From contig CM034534.1 in the NCBI GenBank assembly GCA_020002185.1, forward strand, positions 12,485,767 through 12,549,766: a stretch of DNA of 64,000 nt. Reading direction: 5' to 3'. Positions 19,879 to 31,376 of the stretch are shown piece by piece. The stretch comes from Paraescarpia echinospica (taxonomy: Eukaryota > Annelida > Polychaeta > Sabellida > Siboglinidae). Made by a program: the position numbers and the translations under genes. Numbering within the stretch: position 1 is the stretch's first letter; the number at the start of each line of letters is the position of its first letter. The notes under the pieces were generated by a model. The model searched no databases. It saw only the letters and a program-made list of their open reading frames with translations, and was not told the origin of the DNA.

Positions 19879-22591
19879 CAGCCTGAAGGTGACTTCCGTG
19901 ACAAAAACTACTCAAATTGTAGTGATATTGTTTTACTGCTTCTAAATTTCTGAACTAATTTTAATTGTTGTACAGTTATTTCAAAGACCATAATCAGATC
20001 TTTAATTTAACCAAATAATTTTTCAATTCTGTTTAAAATGTCATGGCAAAAATGAGAGGTGAAAAACGTGATTTCCGTGACAACATGTTTCATCCATTTC
20101 GTAGCCTCCTATGAGAAATAAATCATTTTGTCTCACATAATTGTATACGTGGAGGTTTCAGGATTCCTGAATGAGGCAAGCTATCAGTAATAAGTCATTT
20201 TCTGTTTTTAGAGAGTATTGGATGTGCGTGACTTCCGTGACAGATAAAAATGTGACTTCCGTGACTAGTAGCTCCAAACAAAACAAAATGCAAAAGTTGT
20301 TAAATTCTTATTATTTATTTTCGTAAAATCCCAAAACACAAACCTCAACACAATAAACAAATAAAGTCCAAAGTACAATGTAATGATCAAAATTTCTCAA
20401 AATATTATCATTTTAAAATCCTGTGTGTATATGAAGTAAATGAACAATAAAATGTTGCATGAATTACAGTTAAAAGGTTCATTTATTCTTGTCACTACTT
20501 GAAATAAACAGTTTTGATCTCTGGTATGCTCAAATCTAGTTTGTTAGCATCCTACAAAGTGTCAGCAGAAAAAGTTGACCCCTAATATTAACTATATCCG
20601 GGGTCGGTATTGCATATATATAATATTTATATATGATATCCTCGATGGGATTCCAGTTCACCCAATTGTGGAGATTACCACTTATGTTCAGGAAATTCAA
20701 ACAAACATCCTTGTCATTTAGCTGCAACATCTAAAAGGAAAGCCAATGATTTAATACAAGAACTGCACATTAACTAAGCGTATGATGGTAAAGAGTACAT
20801 GTTAATAACACGCACATTGTAGTAAGGGTTATGATAGTAAATATTTAGTGAATAAATTGTAAACTTGTCTTGTTTTACATAATTTAAGGTTTGAGAAGTT
20901 TTCTGTCCCTATATTTTCACTGTTGAATTTATCTACTTCATTCTTCTACGATAGTTCTAGCTGTTCTTTTTGTTAACTTAAAATATTCTTATATTTGCTT
21001 TTCTTGAACTACTTTGTTGATCTCCTGCTGCTAACTTTGTATTCGGCAGATACCCGCATTATTTTCTCCCTGAGTGACGGAGAGAGTGGGTGGCATCATG
21101 GCTCAAGAGTATTAATTTAAGGAAAGTAATATAACATATTTTGTTTAAGACAAATAATCATTTATACGATTATGTATGCTTAACTAACTTTATGTGTTAC
21201 TTGTATGATGTGATTTCTATGGCAAATCAGCGTGACTTCCATGACAGACTTTGATGTGCATTTACCCACTACAGTAAAGCACTTACATTATACATTAGGC
21301 CTGTCTTAGTTACTCTAATTGTAGGATATTATAAACATATCAAACATTTCAACACTAGATATTTCCTAGGAAATAAAAACAAAATATTTGTGTAGCGTGA
21401 CTTCCATAATAAATCAGCATGACTTCCGTGACAGACCTTGAGGTAGATTTCCTAACTACATTAAAGTGCTTACATTATACATTAGGCCAGCCCTTGTTAG
21501 TTTAGTATTAAGAGATTTACAAACATAAAGGATTTTTTCTAAACTATATTTCCCAGGAAATAAAACAAAATCCTTACTTTTGTGACTTCCGTGACTTCAA
21601 AATTAGGTAGATTGTATCTTCTCAGCACAAGAAACTGTGAGCAACTGTCAAACCAAATACACTCTGCTGCAATAGTGTTACCAGTTGGCTATTTTAGCTG
21701 CCAAATTCAGTCGGGTCAGACGAAGCTTTCCATGGAAAATTCAGTGTCCCAAAAATTATGTGCATTTGCTATATTTTAGAGCATTCGCAGGGGTGTGTCA
21801 TCCTGAACCGTGGCGATAGTAAGGAAGTTACATATCCATGGGATGTTTTATATTTATTACCCCCAAATATATATCATTGTAAAAAGTTCCAGTTTTCAAC
21901 TCCTGGTGACATTTAAAAAAAAAAATATGTATACGTTAGCTTGGAATGACTGATATATATATATATACATATAATAATTATATATATATATATATAAATC
22001 AGCCATATATATATATATATATATCAGCCATATATATATATACTAGTTTTAAATTGGCAAGAACTCGTGTATGTAGGCAGTACTGATGTAATATAATGCT
22101 ATAAAATGATAATATAAATATTATAGGCTATTATAGTAATGATTATTATTATACGGTTAGGGGTGGTCCCTTAAGTTCCAAAAGTCCCAGACTACAGTAT
22201 ACGTTACTTGAGTTGTTTCATCATCACAACGTATTGCGGGTAAAATAATTTGCTACGGTTGCGCCACATTTTGTAAATTAAAATCGATGCAAATATCCAT
22301 TCTGAATCGAACAAATATTGATTGTTCGACATTGCGAACTTCTGAGACCGTTCCTTAGGTGGTGTGCGTGTTGCAGTGCGCTGCGACCTACTGCAGGTGA
22401 AGGTGGCGACGATGATGCCGCCCAGCCTTGTCCAGACACTCCACAGGACGGTAGAAGACTGCCAAAGGTGTCGAACGTCCCTCGACAAACTGGCAGATGG
22501 AACGGAACCTGGCGACGGCACTCCCGACGTAGCAGGGCAGACCGCAACGTCACAGGGGGAAGGAGACAAGGCCATGGTCACAGACCAGTAG
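15478..22591 (+). CDS. Candidate host gene: three phase-compatible exons, unrecognised small coiled-coil-like protein
   Basis: Exon 1, 15478-15548, follows TTTTGTTATACAG, opens with ATGAAGTGG and stops at donor GTAAGG (phase 2). Exon 2, 17416-17525, lies between CCACCAG and GTCTGT and begins with one base, so it fits exon 1 and leaves phase 1. Exon 3, 22377-22591, follows GTGTTGCAG with two bases before its first codon, again in phase, and ends at a stop. The chain gives 131 residues. Residues from exon 2 (SEEVEQQYSHQAALTKLDD, then ISKILHSLRDELL) and exon 3 (SLVQTLHRTVEDCQRCRTSL) look helical with heptad-like leucines, followed by a Gly/Thr-rich acidic tail. Exons 2 and 3 are distinctly GC-richer than their surroundings. 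I do not recognise the family. The ATG lies at an exon edge, so upstream exons may exist. Exon 2 splice sites are weak. No AATAAA is close to the stop. Confidence 0.45.
16280..16509. mobile_element. G-rich non-autonomous element (copy 1 of a local family)
   Basis: Begins CATAGGTGTTGGAAC and ends CCCCCCAATATTCATCATC...CAATG, matching the outer ends of the elements at 33476-33781 and 56500-56735 (GGCGTCGGAAC, CCAAATATCCACCATG). The interior holds GAGCCTCAAG modules. A possible imperfect target duplication CTTACGCA/CTTACACA flanks it. Confidence 0.5.
16876..17004. repeat. Tandem repeat, three ~42-bp units
   Basis: Units start at 16876, 16919 and 16960, with the common core AAACTAAAGTGAAAAA and end AACATGTCA. 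Confidence 0.9.
18683..19013 (-). mobile_element. tRNA-derived SINE
   Basis: Read on the - strand, the head near 19013 contains TAGCGCAGTGGATAGAGC, a good Pol III A box, followed about 30 bp later by a worn B box (GGGCTCTAATCC). The body includes CCTTGGGCAAGTTTACTC (complement) and AGCGGTTTACATTT-type text, and the tail near 18690 reads ATATAAGAACTTACC. A head-body-tail layout with A and B boxes is diagnostic of tRNA-derived SINEs. It lies in the intron between exons 2 and 3 of the candidate gene, in antisense orientation. Confidence 0.75.
19014..19837. other. Intronic/intergenic sequence, nothing recognised
   Basis: AT-rich sequence with a GC-richer patch at 19100-19300. Open frames here carry no known motif. 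Confidence 0.4.
19838..19879. repeat. TA microsatellite
   Basis: An imperfect TA dinucleotide run ending in ATCAGCC, the same terminal text as the TA runs at 21951-22042. Confidence 0.95.
19889..21596. repeat. Field of eight dispersed GTGACTTCCGTGAC motifs
   Basis: Occurrences start at 19889, 20068 (one change), 20228, 20252, 21232 (one change), 21397 (degenerate), 21419 (first base changed) and 21582. Each contains ACTTCCG, an ETS-type core, framed by GTGAC on both sides. Such regular recurrence in AT-rich DNA is not explained by any gene seen. It may be subterminal sequence of an uncharacterised transposon or a clustered binding-site array. Confidence 0.75.
21225..21596. repeat. Diverged tandem duplication, 186-bp unit x 2
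   Basis: 21225-21410 and 21411-21596 share AAATCAGC(G/A)TGACTTCC, GCTTACATTATACATTAGGC and CC(T/C)AGGAAATAAAA in the same order and spacing. Confidence 0.85.
21951..22042. repeat. TA microsatellite with ATCAGCC interruptions
   Basis: Three TA runs separated by TAAATCAGCC and TCAGCC. Confidence 0.95.
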
Positions 22592-23988
22592 TAGTAGATG
22601 ACCAGTAGTAGAAGGAACTGGTCATTTTCTGCTATTGTGTTACTTGTGCAGGGCTAACGTAACACCAATATATATTGTGCTTCATCCATTATGTAAAATA
22701 TAATTAACCAAGATATACAATATATTAATTTAAGACACACGAGAAGAACACATCTACTACACTGTCATGATGTGGCTAGCAGATATAACTAATGTGTTTC
22801 ATGAAGGTATTGTTGCTGTGTTATAAGACTAAATAAGATTAATCGACGTAATTTAAGATAAAAACCTTTTTTTTATACATTTAATACTTACGGTGGCGCC
22901 ACTGAATGTGCGTAATGTAATGTGTTTTAGTAGAAATAATTATTTAAACCGTGTTATACCTCACCTGTATAATTATCTTGATGTCGACTGGCTCTTGTAT
23001 AGCCAAACTTTGAAACATCTGACAGTTACATGCCATTGTTGTTATTACTGTAGTTCGAAATAAATGATTGTTTGACTTCAAACCGCCGTTTCTACGCGTC
23101 ACATCTTTGCAGTACTTATGCGGCATTGCGTATGGTGATCAGACACAAATGTTTGACATTTAACTTATACATCTACGCTGTGGATGTACTGTGTCACCTC
23201 GAGGGTGTATCGCTGACGGAGTTGCGATGATCACTGACTACTGTTGCATTAATTGTTGCCCGCTAACGTACGGCCGTGTAATCATGGCCTGCTGTCTACA
23301 CACGGCCGTCCGACATTCCTCGTTGATCGAGTATTGTACTTCACTGTTCACGCACATCGAATTACAAATATGTGGTTTTTGCAGAGCATCAAAATGCTAA
23401 GAATTTGTGTGCATGTCGTGCGTGCGTTTGATGTGCGTCCATTGTTGAACTTCCGATGACGAGTTCTCACGTGTGGGCTTATCAAACATTCATCCTCAAA
23501 AAATAACAGAACAGAGTATGTCTAGTAAAACTGAAATTATATTATATTCACACTACACTCCTTAGTTATATATTGTGCTAATTATAATAATGAAACATTC
23601 AGTAAACCAATTCTGTTGGTTGCATTTATGAGGTATTTCTTGTTAAGTTATGACATTGTATAACACAGCAGCAGAATATTACAGAATTAATACGAATTGA
23701 ATCTCACAACGAACAACTTCCAATTAATTGTCTTGATAACTATAATGTATTATCGTAAGGCACAAGACTATGTTTTTGAAAATTCCTTATGTAACAGCAA
23801 CCAGGTGACGCAGCGAAATATATATCATTTCAAAGGGTGGCATTTTTCATAATTGCCGTGGGTACGACAAATAAGAAGGCAAACGTGCGGTTTCTACAGC
23901 GTCTCTGTGGCGAAAACACCCCCGCGGGTGTTCTTAGCATGCGGAGCTAATAAACATATTATGTTCTCAAAATGTAATTTGTGTTTGA
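22592..23988. other. Downstream flank of exon 3, no gene seen
   Basis: AT-rich, except for 23190-23460, which is richer in CG (for example ACGGCCGTGTAATC) without a convincing ORF. No AATAAA lies within 100 bp of the stop at 22591. Any polyadenylation site must be non-canonical or further downstream. Confidence 0.4.
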
Positions 23989-24176
23989 CTTGAAGGACGA
24001 GGGCGATGCTTCGGGTTATATATTTACGCCGTATCTGGCTCTTTGTGACTCTTGTTGTGTGACTTATACAAGTTTGTGGTTTGTGTTTCGGGTGTCTTGA
24101 AGGACGACGGCGGTGCTTCGGGTTATATGTTTACGCTGTAGCTAGCTCTTTGTAACTCTGGTTCTATCTCTTGTGG
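23989..24176. repeat. Tandem duplication, 107-bp unit
   Basis: CTTGAAGGACGAGGGCGATG at 23989 recurs at 24096 with few changes, followed in both by GCTTCGGGTTATAT, TTTACGC and GCTCTTTGT. Confidence 0.85.
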
Positions 24177-25676
24177 TAGCCAGGTGTGGTCTTCAAATGC
24201 CACCGCAAGCATTCGGCGTGTAATAATGCGCGCTGTCGCCGATTAAATTGACTGTTGGTTTAAGTATCTGATCGCACTGACTGGGGAGAATGAACGGACA
24301 GGTGAACGGTAATGGCGTGTTTACGGCCGACGATAGACGCGACCACACAGGCAGAGGCAATGAAATAATCGCTCGACTCAGTTCCCACTGCGACAGACGC
24401 TCAAAAATGTATAAGCAGTCCGCCACCGATAGAGTGTGCATGCCCGATACAATCTTGTCGACGGCTATACGCATTTTTGCTGGCGACATGTTCTCGTATT
24501 GAATTCGCTGCGCATGTATGAGTGAGCAGTATGTACTTTATTTATGGCCGTATGTATATAGCTCAAGGGAGTATGTAAAAGCATAAATGTAATAATCACG
24601 ATAGTATACAATTATCAGGCGTGGGCCAGGGAGACTCCCACTGGGATCAACATTTGCTCTCATCGGAGCCACGCAAGTTGGCCCTGTAAATAAAAACAAA
24701 TGTTGATGTTTATACCGTGTGTGGGTTAGTACATATTTCATCATTATAATTAGTCATCATTGATTTGTATTGTGATGCACTGGGAATTGTTTATAGCTTA
24801 ATAATATGACACCTACACCATAACGAAACTGGGAACACGGTCCATCCCATGTATGTTCTGTCCTTGTAAACAGATTTGAAATATTAGGTCATTGTCGTGC
24901 ATGAGACAGTCACGAACTACAAACCAGCAGGAAACCTCGTCTGTGTGACTGGGTGATATCGTTACAGCAAACAACCATTTGTTGATATACGACTAATGTA
25001 GTGTTATGTGTTGCCTTTGTTCGTCTTGTAGTCGACAGATTGTGTTTTCGGTGCGTTTGGTATCAAGCCGCAGTCGTCATTGTGCCGAGTGTATACGTCA
25101 ACGCGTGAAGACGTGTTGATGTCCCGAATGTTTGTCATTCTTGTTTCAGTCGAGCCCGTGATATTTCGACAAACAGAAACTCAGTCGGATACCAAGTCGA
25201 TGCGTTCTTGTCGTTATTATTCGGGAATGCAAAGACAATTGGAGAGTGTATATATAACACGTAATCCCTGTGTGTGTTAGAGTGCTTCTTGTTCCGCCAG
25301 CCAAGTGCCAACTGTATGGAGTCGTTCACAGTTGTCGACATTTATTTAATCGTACAGAGCACATAAATTATCACACCCCTCCTCCCCTCTTCAATTAGTA
25401 CCCCATGGTACCATAAAATGTCGATAATTTTTCAGATAAAAATTAATATGTGGGTAATGTGTAACAGTGTTTTGACACATGCAAAGGTCATAATTATAAT
25501 AATAACCATCATAAAAGAAAATAAACCAAAATCGAAGACCAGAAACCAGACCAGCCTCACCCCGGTCAGAGAAAGAAAGAAGAGGAAACTTACAATAACA
25601 ATGTTTACAAACTTACGTTCAATTACTGTGGTTATGCAATTCCGCATCGAACGAAATTGGCAAGGTTTCGCAACTG
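24177..25676. other. No recognised gene
   Basis: A 98-codon open frame on the - strand (24489-24193) and several shorter ones lack recognisable motifs. GC content is slightly raised at 24180-24500 and 25020-25330. Confidence 0.35.
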
Positions 25677-25747
25677 CCGCAGGCGGACTGGAACCTCGAT
25701 TCTTTCGACTAGCAGTCCGGTTCTCTTTCGCTGAGCTACCGCGTCCC
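25677..25747 (-). other. tRNA-like sequence (tRNA pseudogene or SINE head)
   Basis: The - strand reads GGGACGCGGTAGCTCAGCG, an A box, then GGACTGCTAGTC in anticodon-arm position (GCT, serine-like) and GAGGTTCCAGTCC, a B-box-like T arm. The T and acceptor stems pair poorly, so this is not a convincing functional tRNA gene. Confidence 0.5.
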
Positions 25748-26427
25748 ATTCCACCCGCCAGTGCTAAACGTAGAAAGAAGATACAGACAGCTTAATTAGA
25801 ACCAACAACTGGCTTGTAAATAGTAACAACGCCACCCCACATCTAGTGATCTTCAAGCAGAGCGCCGACTACACTTGTCTTAAGGTTACTTTATAGCCTC
25901 TGAAAACATTTGCGAGATCTGATAACGCATACTACCGCCATCAGTTTAATGATCCACGGTTGGTTTTAGGCAATGTTAGCTGTGCAATGCTTTTGTTGTG
26001 TGGTAATGTCTTTTTTATTAATGCACACACGGGCATATTGTATGTTTCTCTCTGTTGAGAGGTCTTACTTTTCAAATAACAATCACTGTGTGTTCGTGTT
26101 TTCTTCGTTTGTAACAGTAAGCTATGCCGCAATAGACTTGTGCTGATAAGTTAGTAAGGTTTTATCACTGAATACGTCATTTGATCTCCGCAGTAGATTT
26201 CCCCCTTTGCCTTGTCTGGGTCTTATCGCCAGTGGATTGCCCTTTTGTATTAATTGCGGCGCCGTTTGTAACAATTGCAGTGTCATTTCTGGATCTTGTC
26301 AACCGCGGATATTCAGTAAAAACACATGGACAATAAAATCTTTGTTGCAAAAGGTGGGCGCGTTCTATCCTTTTGATTTTCATTTCGACCCACTTGCTTT
26401 TGACATATTTTCTTCTTTCGTTTTGAC

Positions 26428-26714
26428 GTAGATTGTCTGTGTTATACACGACCCACTTTGCAATTTGGATTTTTCTTGTTTCGTAGTTTCATAGAGTGTC
26501 TGTGTCCGATCTATTTTGTTGTGACCTATCTTGTATCTTTGTTACATGGAGTGTCCGTGTTCTACCCACGTTTTGTTGAATTTACCTCTTGACTCGTTGT
26601 GACTTAGAGCGTCTGTGTCCGACGTATTTGTTGTGAGATATCTTGTTTTCTTGTGACATATAGCGTCTGTATTTGACCCATTTATTCTTTATATCTTCGC
26701 CTCACTCGTTGTGG
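26428..26714. repeat. Degenerate tandem repeat with alternating 54/58-bp units
   Basis: Units start at about 26428, 26491, 26545, 26603 and 26657. They share AGAGTGTCTGTGTCCGA-type heads and TTGTTGTGA or CTCGTTGTG ends. Alternate units are more alike, giving a 112-bp higher-order period. Confidence 0.75.
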
Positions 26715-27298
26715 CAGAACATTAATACCCAGCGTTATACCCGTGGGGAATATCATTAATTTTATTTTTACATACGGGACAATGTTAAAGTTTTAGTACC
26801 GCGTGCAAAATAAGGATTCGTAGTTTATCACAACGGCACAAGTTGTTGTTTGTCACATAATTGACCTGAATAATGTTCTTCGAAGCCTAACATTTTGTTT
26901 TCGAGAAAATCAACATGGGAGATAGATAGGCGGATGTTACCAAAAAAAGACGATTTCGTCATCACATGCAGGACATCTTTCCCACAACGACACGTCCACA
27001 CACATGCTGTCAGGCTGCCTTTAGAAATTTAAACATCAGATGACCAGCATAACTGCCACAGTCCTCAAACATGGCCATTTCCCTGTTCATAACTTTATTT
27101 CAGGGTTAAAAAAACCAGGAGAAATGGGATACCGTCGTAAAATCACTGACACTTATTCGATTGATATCCCCTCCCGAGGTCAGCGCACATGTATGTTGCA
27201 TCAAACGTAGGACCTAGAAACTGGAGATATTCTAAACACGTTTTACGTGAACCGAGTGCAATGAATTAGGCATAACAGCAAGTTTAGTCCTAGAATGT
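26715..27298. other. No gene seen
   Basis: AT-rich sequence between the tandem repeat and the LINE 3' end. Nothing recognised. Confidence 0.4.
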
Positions 27299-28117
27299 TT
27301 TAACAAGATTGCCGTCCAGAGCTACAGACGGCATGCGGACAAGGAAGCCTTTGGCTTATCGAGAGTCCAACAATTTTCAACCTACGTACAACCCGCCCTC
27401 GCCAGATAGCTGTCAATTTTATTTTTGAACATATTCATACTGCTAGCATTAACACAATCATCACATAATTTGTTCCAGACATTTATTGTCCTCTGACTCT
27501 GAGAGAATGCGTACTTCCTCATATCCAACCTACACTGTTCTTTGACGAATGCTGCATTGTGCCCTCTGGTTATACTGCCTTCATTCAGTTTGAAGAAAAT
27601 ACTTCTATCAATATCGTCATAACCATTCAATATCTTAAAAACTTCTATTTGGTCTCCTCTTAGTCTCCTAGTATCTAGCGTTGTCTACCCACATTTTAAT
27701 AGGCGTCTTTCATGACCGAAATATTTCAGTTCAGGAATTGGATTATCTTCGTTGCACACTTTCTAGCTTATCTATGTCCTTCTTACCATGCTTGTATACA
27801 ATATTCCAAATGTGGCCTGACTATTGCTTTGTAAAGTGGTACAATTAGCTGTTTCTCCTTATATGTGATATTTCTCCTAATTAGCCCTAGTATTTGGTTA
27901 CCCTTTGAAGCAGCAATTCCACATTGCTCCGAAACTTTCATGTCAGCACTAATTGTTACTCCTAAGTCATTTTCTTTTACAGTTTTACATAATAATAGTA
28001 TCCCCCATTATTTAAGTGTGTTTATCTGCATCTGTTTTAACTGTTCTGAATACTTTTGTAACGTCTGCGAATTTCAGTACTTTGCTTGCTACATCATCAT
28101 CCAAATCATTTACATAT
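27299..28117 (-). pseudogene. LINE A (CR1/Jockey-like), C-terminal RT region and 3' tail
   Basis: From right to left the fragments read NDLDDDVASKVLKFAD (RT palm box, where FADD is now FADV), KLIVPLYKAIVRPHLEYC-type text and RRLRGDQIEVFKILNGYDD. They continue with FFKLNEGSITRGHNAAF and VNVWNKLCDD-like text, ending at a stop near 27382. The 3' tail TTGGACTCTCGATAAGCC (complement) follows down to 27299. The order and wording match LINE ORF2 proteins. Frameshifts near 27700 and 28000 break it. The element continues to the right beyond an inserted DNA transposon, at 32080-32274. Confidence 0.82.
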
Positions 28118-28689
28118 GGACAAAAGTCAAATTAGGAGTCACTTTGGCAATTTTTCATGTCCTATGCTGTAGTTACTGAACTAATAACACTACAACTTGT
28201 ATTCTTCACATGGTGCAAGCTTAGACAGTATCCTGCTTGCGAATCTGTTTTTGACCATTGTGTGTGATCAATTTAGCTTTTTATGGATGATCAAATGGTC
28301 AAAACGTTACGATTTTGGCTTGTCCCTGCCAGATGTTCGATACCTTATATGTCAATGAAACCAAATGTGTAGACAATATACTCATTTTAAATCTTGTATA
28401 TCATAAACAAAGTTTATATCTATAGCTGTGCATAATTAAAATAATCATAACATAGTAATTTATTTCCATGGACATTAAAATGTTGTTGTCCCAAACAATT
28501 TACCTCCATTCCATAACCCAAGTTAAAACCCGCCTCCTGGCGGCTACATGGTACTGCTACAATGAGTCAAAGTTACACTATTACACTTCCGAACGCCATT
28601 AACACGTCGAGCACAAAAACAGGTGGGTTTTCATATATTTTGTCTGAAATGCTGGCCTTTCATCTTATAACCTTACGACCGTATGCTTT

Positions 28690-29290
28690 CTAAATTCCAC
28701 TCCATTACCGCGATTATCTAAGTAACCAAAACAGCACAACGAATTTGACCCGTGTATGTACATTATAGCTGATCAAGGGTCTCCAAGGTGACGGCGATAA
28801 AACAATAGTATCACACACTGCTTGCCAGCTATCATGCGTTATGTATTAAAACTTCCACTCCGTTACCATAACTCTAGTTTAGCTAATTGGTAACGGAGTG
28901 CAATTGTTAAGTGATACTAAAAATGATGTCATCAGGCGTACGTGATATTCCAAAATATGTGATATTATTAACATATGTAATATAATTGTGTGTTGATTTT
29001 TAACCGAATTAAGGAAAACAAATACAACAGATTATCGTAACGGAGAATGAAGCGTTGGTAACGGATTGGTGAATGTTGGTAACGGAGTTTAAAACATGGT
29101 AACTGAGTTTAGTACTGTGATATAAACAGTTGAATATCATGCGATTTTGTGGTCAAATCACTTTCAGACGATAGCTTCTATGTTAAAGAAAATAAAGCAC
29201 ATTGTATATCCCTAAACAGCGTGGTTACGAACAGTAACTACAGGCTATTGTAACGGAGTGGTGAGCGGTGGTAACGGAGTATAATAACGG
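28690..29290. repeat. Subterminal cluster of GGTAACGGAGT motifs
   Basis: The motif or its complement occurs near 28698, 28853, 28889, 29034, 29056, 29076, 29249 and 29268, in both orientations. Its core TAACGG matches the Myb-type recognition sequence. Position inside one end of the transposon suggests transposase or accessory-protein sites; this is inference. Confidence 0.7.
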
Positions 29291-29786
29291 TTTCAAAACT
29301 ATCTAATGCATTCTTCATGAGACATACTTTTTTTATAGCGGAATTAGTGCGGCACAAGCCATGTCCGGCCATATGCAACATTCCCTTGACAGACGTAACA
29401 TAGTTATTTATATGCTTTACCAAACAGTCATCTGACAGCTATAGTGCTGTCCTTTTAGGATGAAATTAAGGATTAACTGTAGGCAACATCGAAGTAGCCT
29501 ATTGGCTGAAATGCTTCTGATTATTGGAACGAAATGACGCATAGCAAAACCAATCTTACGAATATACTCACTAATTTAAATCACAATAACTATGAACAAA
29601 AGCATCACACTATTCTGGACTGAACCTCACAGGTTGTACCCCAATACTTATGAAAGATTTACCTGAATTTAATTGAAGTGAACTGAAGTTTGATGGCATC
29701 AGACTCATTGTGATTGTTTCCATGAGTTGTTTTAATGACAATCTGCATCATACAGCATAACACGGGCTGCTTAATTTCAGATTGTC

Positions 29787-31190
29787 ATGCATACATCCCA
29801 TAATGGCGCTCTCAACGCCCAGAAGCAGCAACGGTACAGGGACCGCGTTATACAAAATCGTGATACAAGGAAAATGGCTCTACAAAAAGAACGACTCAGG
29901 TGGCATGAACAAAACAAGTCAGGGAAAGTAGTCTATACACGACATGACAGAACGTGCACAGAGAATGCAACGAAGAAAATGGAGGGCAAATTATAAAATG
30001 AACAAATCAAGAAAAGAAGAAGAGAAACAACTGAGAGAAAGAGAAGATGCTGCACTGCTGCGTACGCCTCCTTCTACTCCCGCTGCACAGCTGGGTATCG
30101 CCAGACTTATGTCACCACCCCCACACGATGCTGAGCCAACACCACCGCCAAACAATGCAACACCACCGCCGAACAGCACCTTCAGACAAAAACAACAAGG
30201 TCGAAAAATAGTGAGAAGAAATCGTTCGAGTTCGTACAGAAAAATAAGAAAACTCGAAAGGCTTCCGGACATTGAAAAGAAGAGAGTGGGTAGATAAAAA
30301 AAGCAAGCGCAACGAGCAAAAATTCTCCAGAAGAGAAGCGCACGTGATGGTCCAAACAACGACTCGCTACTGACGCCACGGAGGAGAGCTAGACGTTTCA
30401 TACAGCAATCCTCCCATCGCATGATTGAGAAGGAATCGTTTTTTCACTACTCACGGTGTCGTCGCATAAAAGAAGCGTACGCAGAAAAGAATAAGAACAG
30501 GAAGCAGGCTCAACTCGTATCAAAGATATTTGGGTCTGCACGCACACTGAGGAAGTACAAAACTATCAGGAAGACTATCTCGACAGACACTAAAGAGCAA
30601 TGAAAATAGACACCTGAATCGGTTAGTTTATGAACGAAATGTCTACAACTCGGTTCGCAGAGAAGCATCCATGTCATGATGGCATGATGTCAGCAGGGAC
30701 ACTGCCGGAAAGAAAGAGACCGTAACAAGACACGGAAGTAAAAAGCAAAAAAGATACCTGCTAGAGCCGCTGAGGACCCTGCACAAGAAGTTCATTGCCG
30801 CAAATCATGACAGGATCAATATGTCGCTCTCAACCTTTAAGAGATTAAAGCCGTTTTAGGTCGTGAGAGCACGGATCCAGGACCGGGAAACCTGCATATG
30901 CAAGGTACATGAAAGCACCAACTTCATGCATATGCGCGTCTGCTAACTGGGCTATCTTCCCAAAGTGTCTGTAGCCGATGTATTGGACACGATTGTTTGC
31001 GAGAGCTCGTCGAAAGAATGTTCATACCGAGAATGTATGCAGTGCAAAGACAAACTCGTTGTATACCAAGAGCCGAACACCGTAGTCGCTGAGGATCGAT
31101 CTGACGGAGATGATGATAGTATGACGGAGATAAACCACGACCTACAAGACCTCCTACATATTACTATAATTTCGCAGATGGTCCACCGAT
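29787..31190 (+). pseudogene. Transposon-encoded basic protein with CxC and Cys motifs, decayed
   Basis: Fragments in consistent order and strand: RQRKYR-like basic helices (RYRDRVIQNRDTRK at about 29830), RMQRRKWRANYKMNKSRKEE (29955), a proline-rich TPPSTPAAQ and PTPPPNNATPPP linker (30060-30180), and RQKQQGRKIVRRNRSSSYRK (30185). These are followed by RRRARRFIQQ (30380), KKQKRYLLEPLRTLHKKF (30745), RDRETCICKVHE-type text (30870) and CSYRECMQCKD (31020-31050). I recognise this series from a widespread family of uncharacterised animal transposon proteins with a DDE-like C-terminal half. That half is missing here. A TAG replaces a conserved W after KPF (about 30858). At least four stops or frameshifts are present. 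The basic helices suggest DNA binding. Confidence 0.6.
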
Positions 31191-31213
31191 GATCGATGAT
31201 CGTGCAAACATCG

Positions 31214-31345
31214 CTTCCAGGAGATGGAAGACAGTCGAGGTGGTTGATACGTAATCGAAAAGCGCTGATAGTCCAGGAGCTGGAAGACATGCAGCAAATA
31301 ACAGTCGAGGCGGTTGATACGTAATCGAAGAGCGCTGATCGTCCA
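31214..31345. repeat. Direct repeat, two ~71-bp units
   Basis: AGTCGAGGTGGTTGATACGT at about 31231 recurs at 31302 with one change, followed in both by AATCGAA(A/G)AGCGCTGAT and GTCCAG. Confidence 0.85.
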
Positions 31346-31376
31346 GATATCGCACACATGATACAGCTACAATGCC

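Noticed and set aside
24193..24489. 98-codon - strand ORF as a gene
   Set aside because: No motif, an overlapping 70-codon ORF on the other strand, and no splice or polyadenylation support.
25677..25747. Functional tRNA-Ser gene
   Set aside because: A and B boxes are present, but acceptor, anticodon and T stems mispair; treated as pseudogene or SINE head.
29991..30422. 143-codon ORF on the - strand
   Set aside because: Antisense shadow of the purine-rich transposon gene; its Ser/Leu/Phe-rich composition mirrors the Arg/Lys-rich sense frame.
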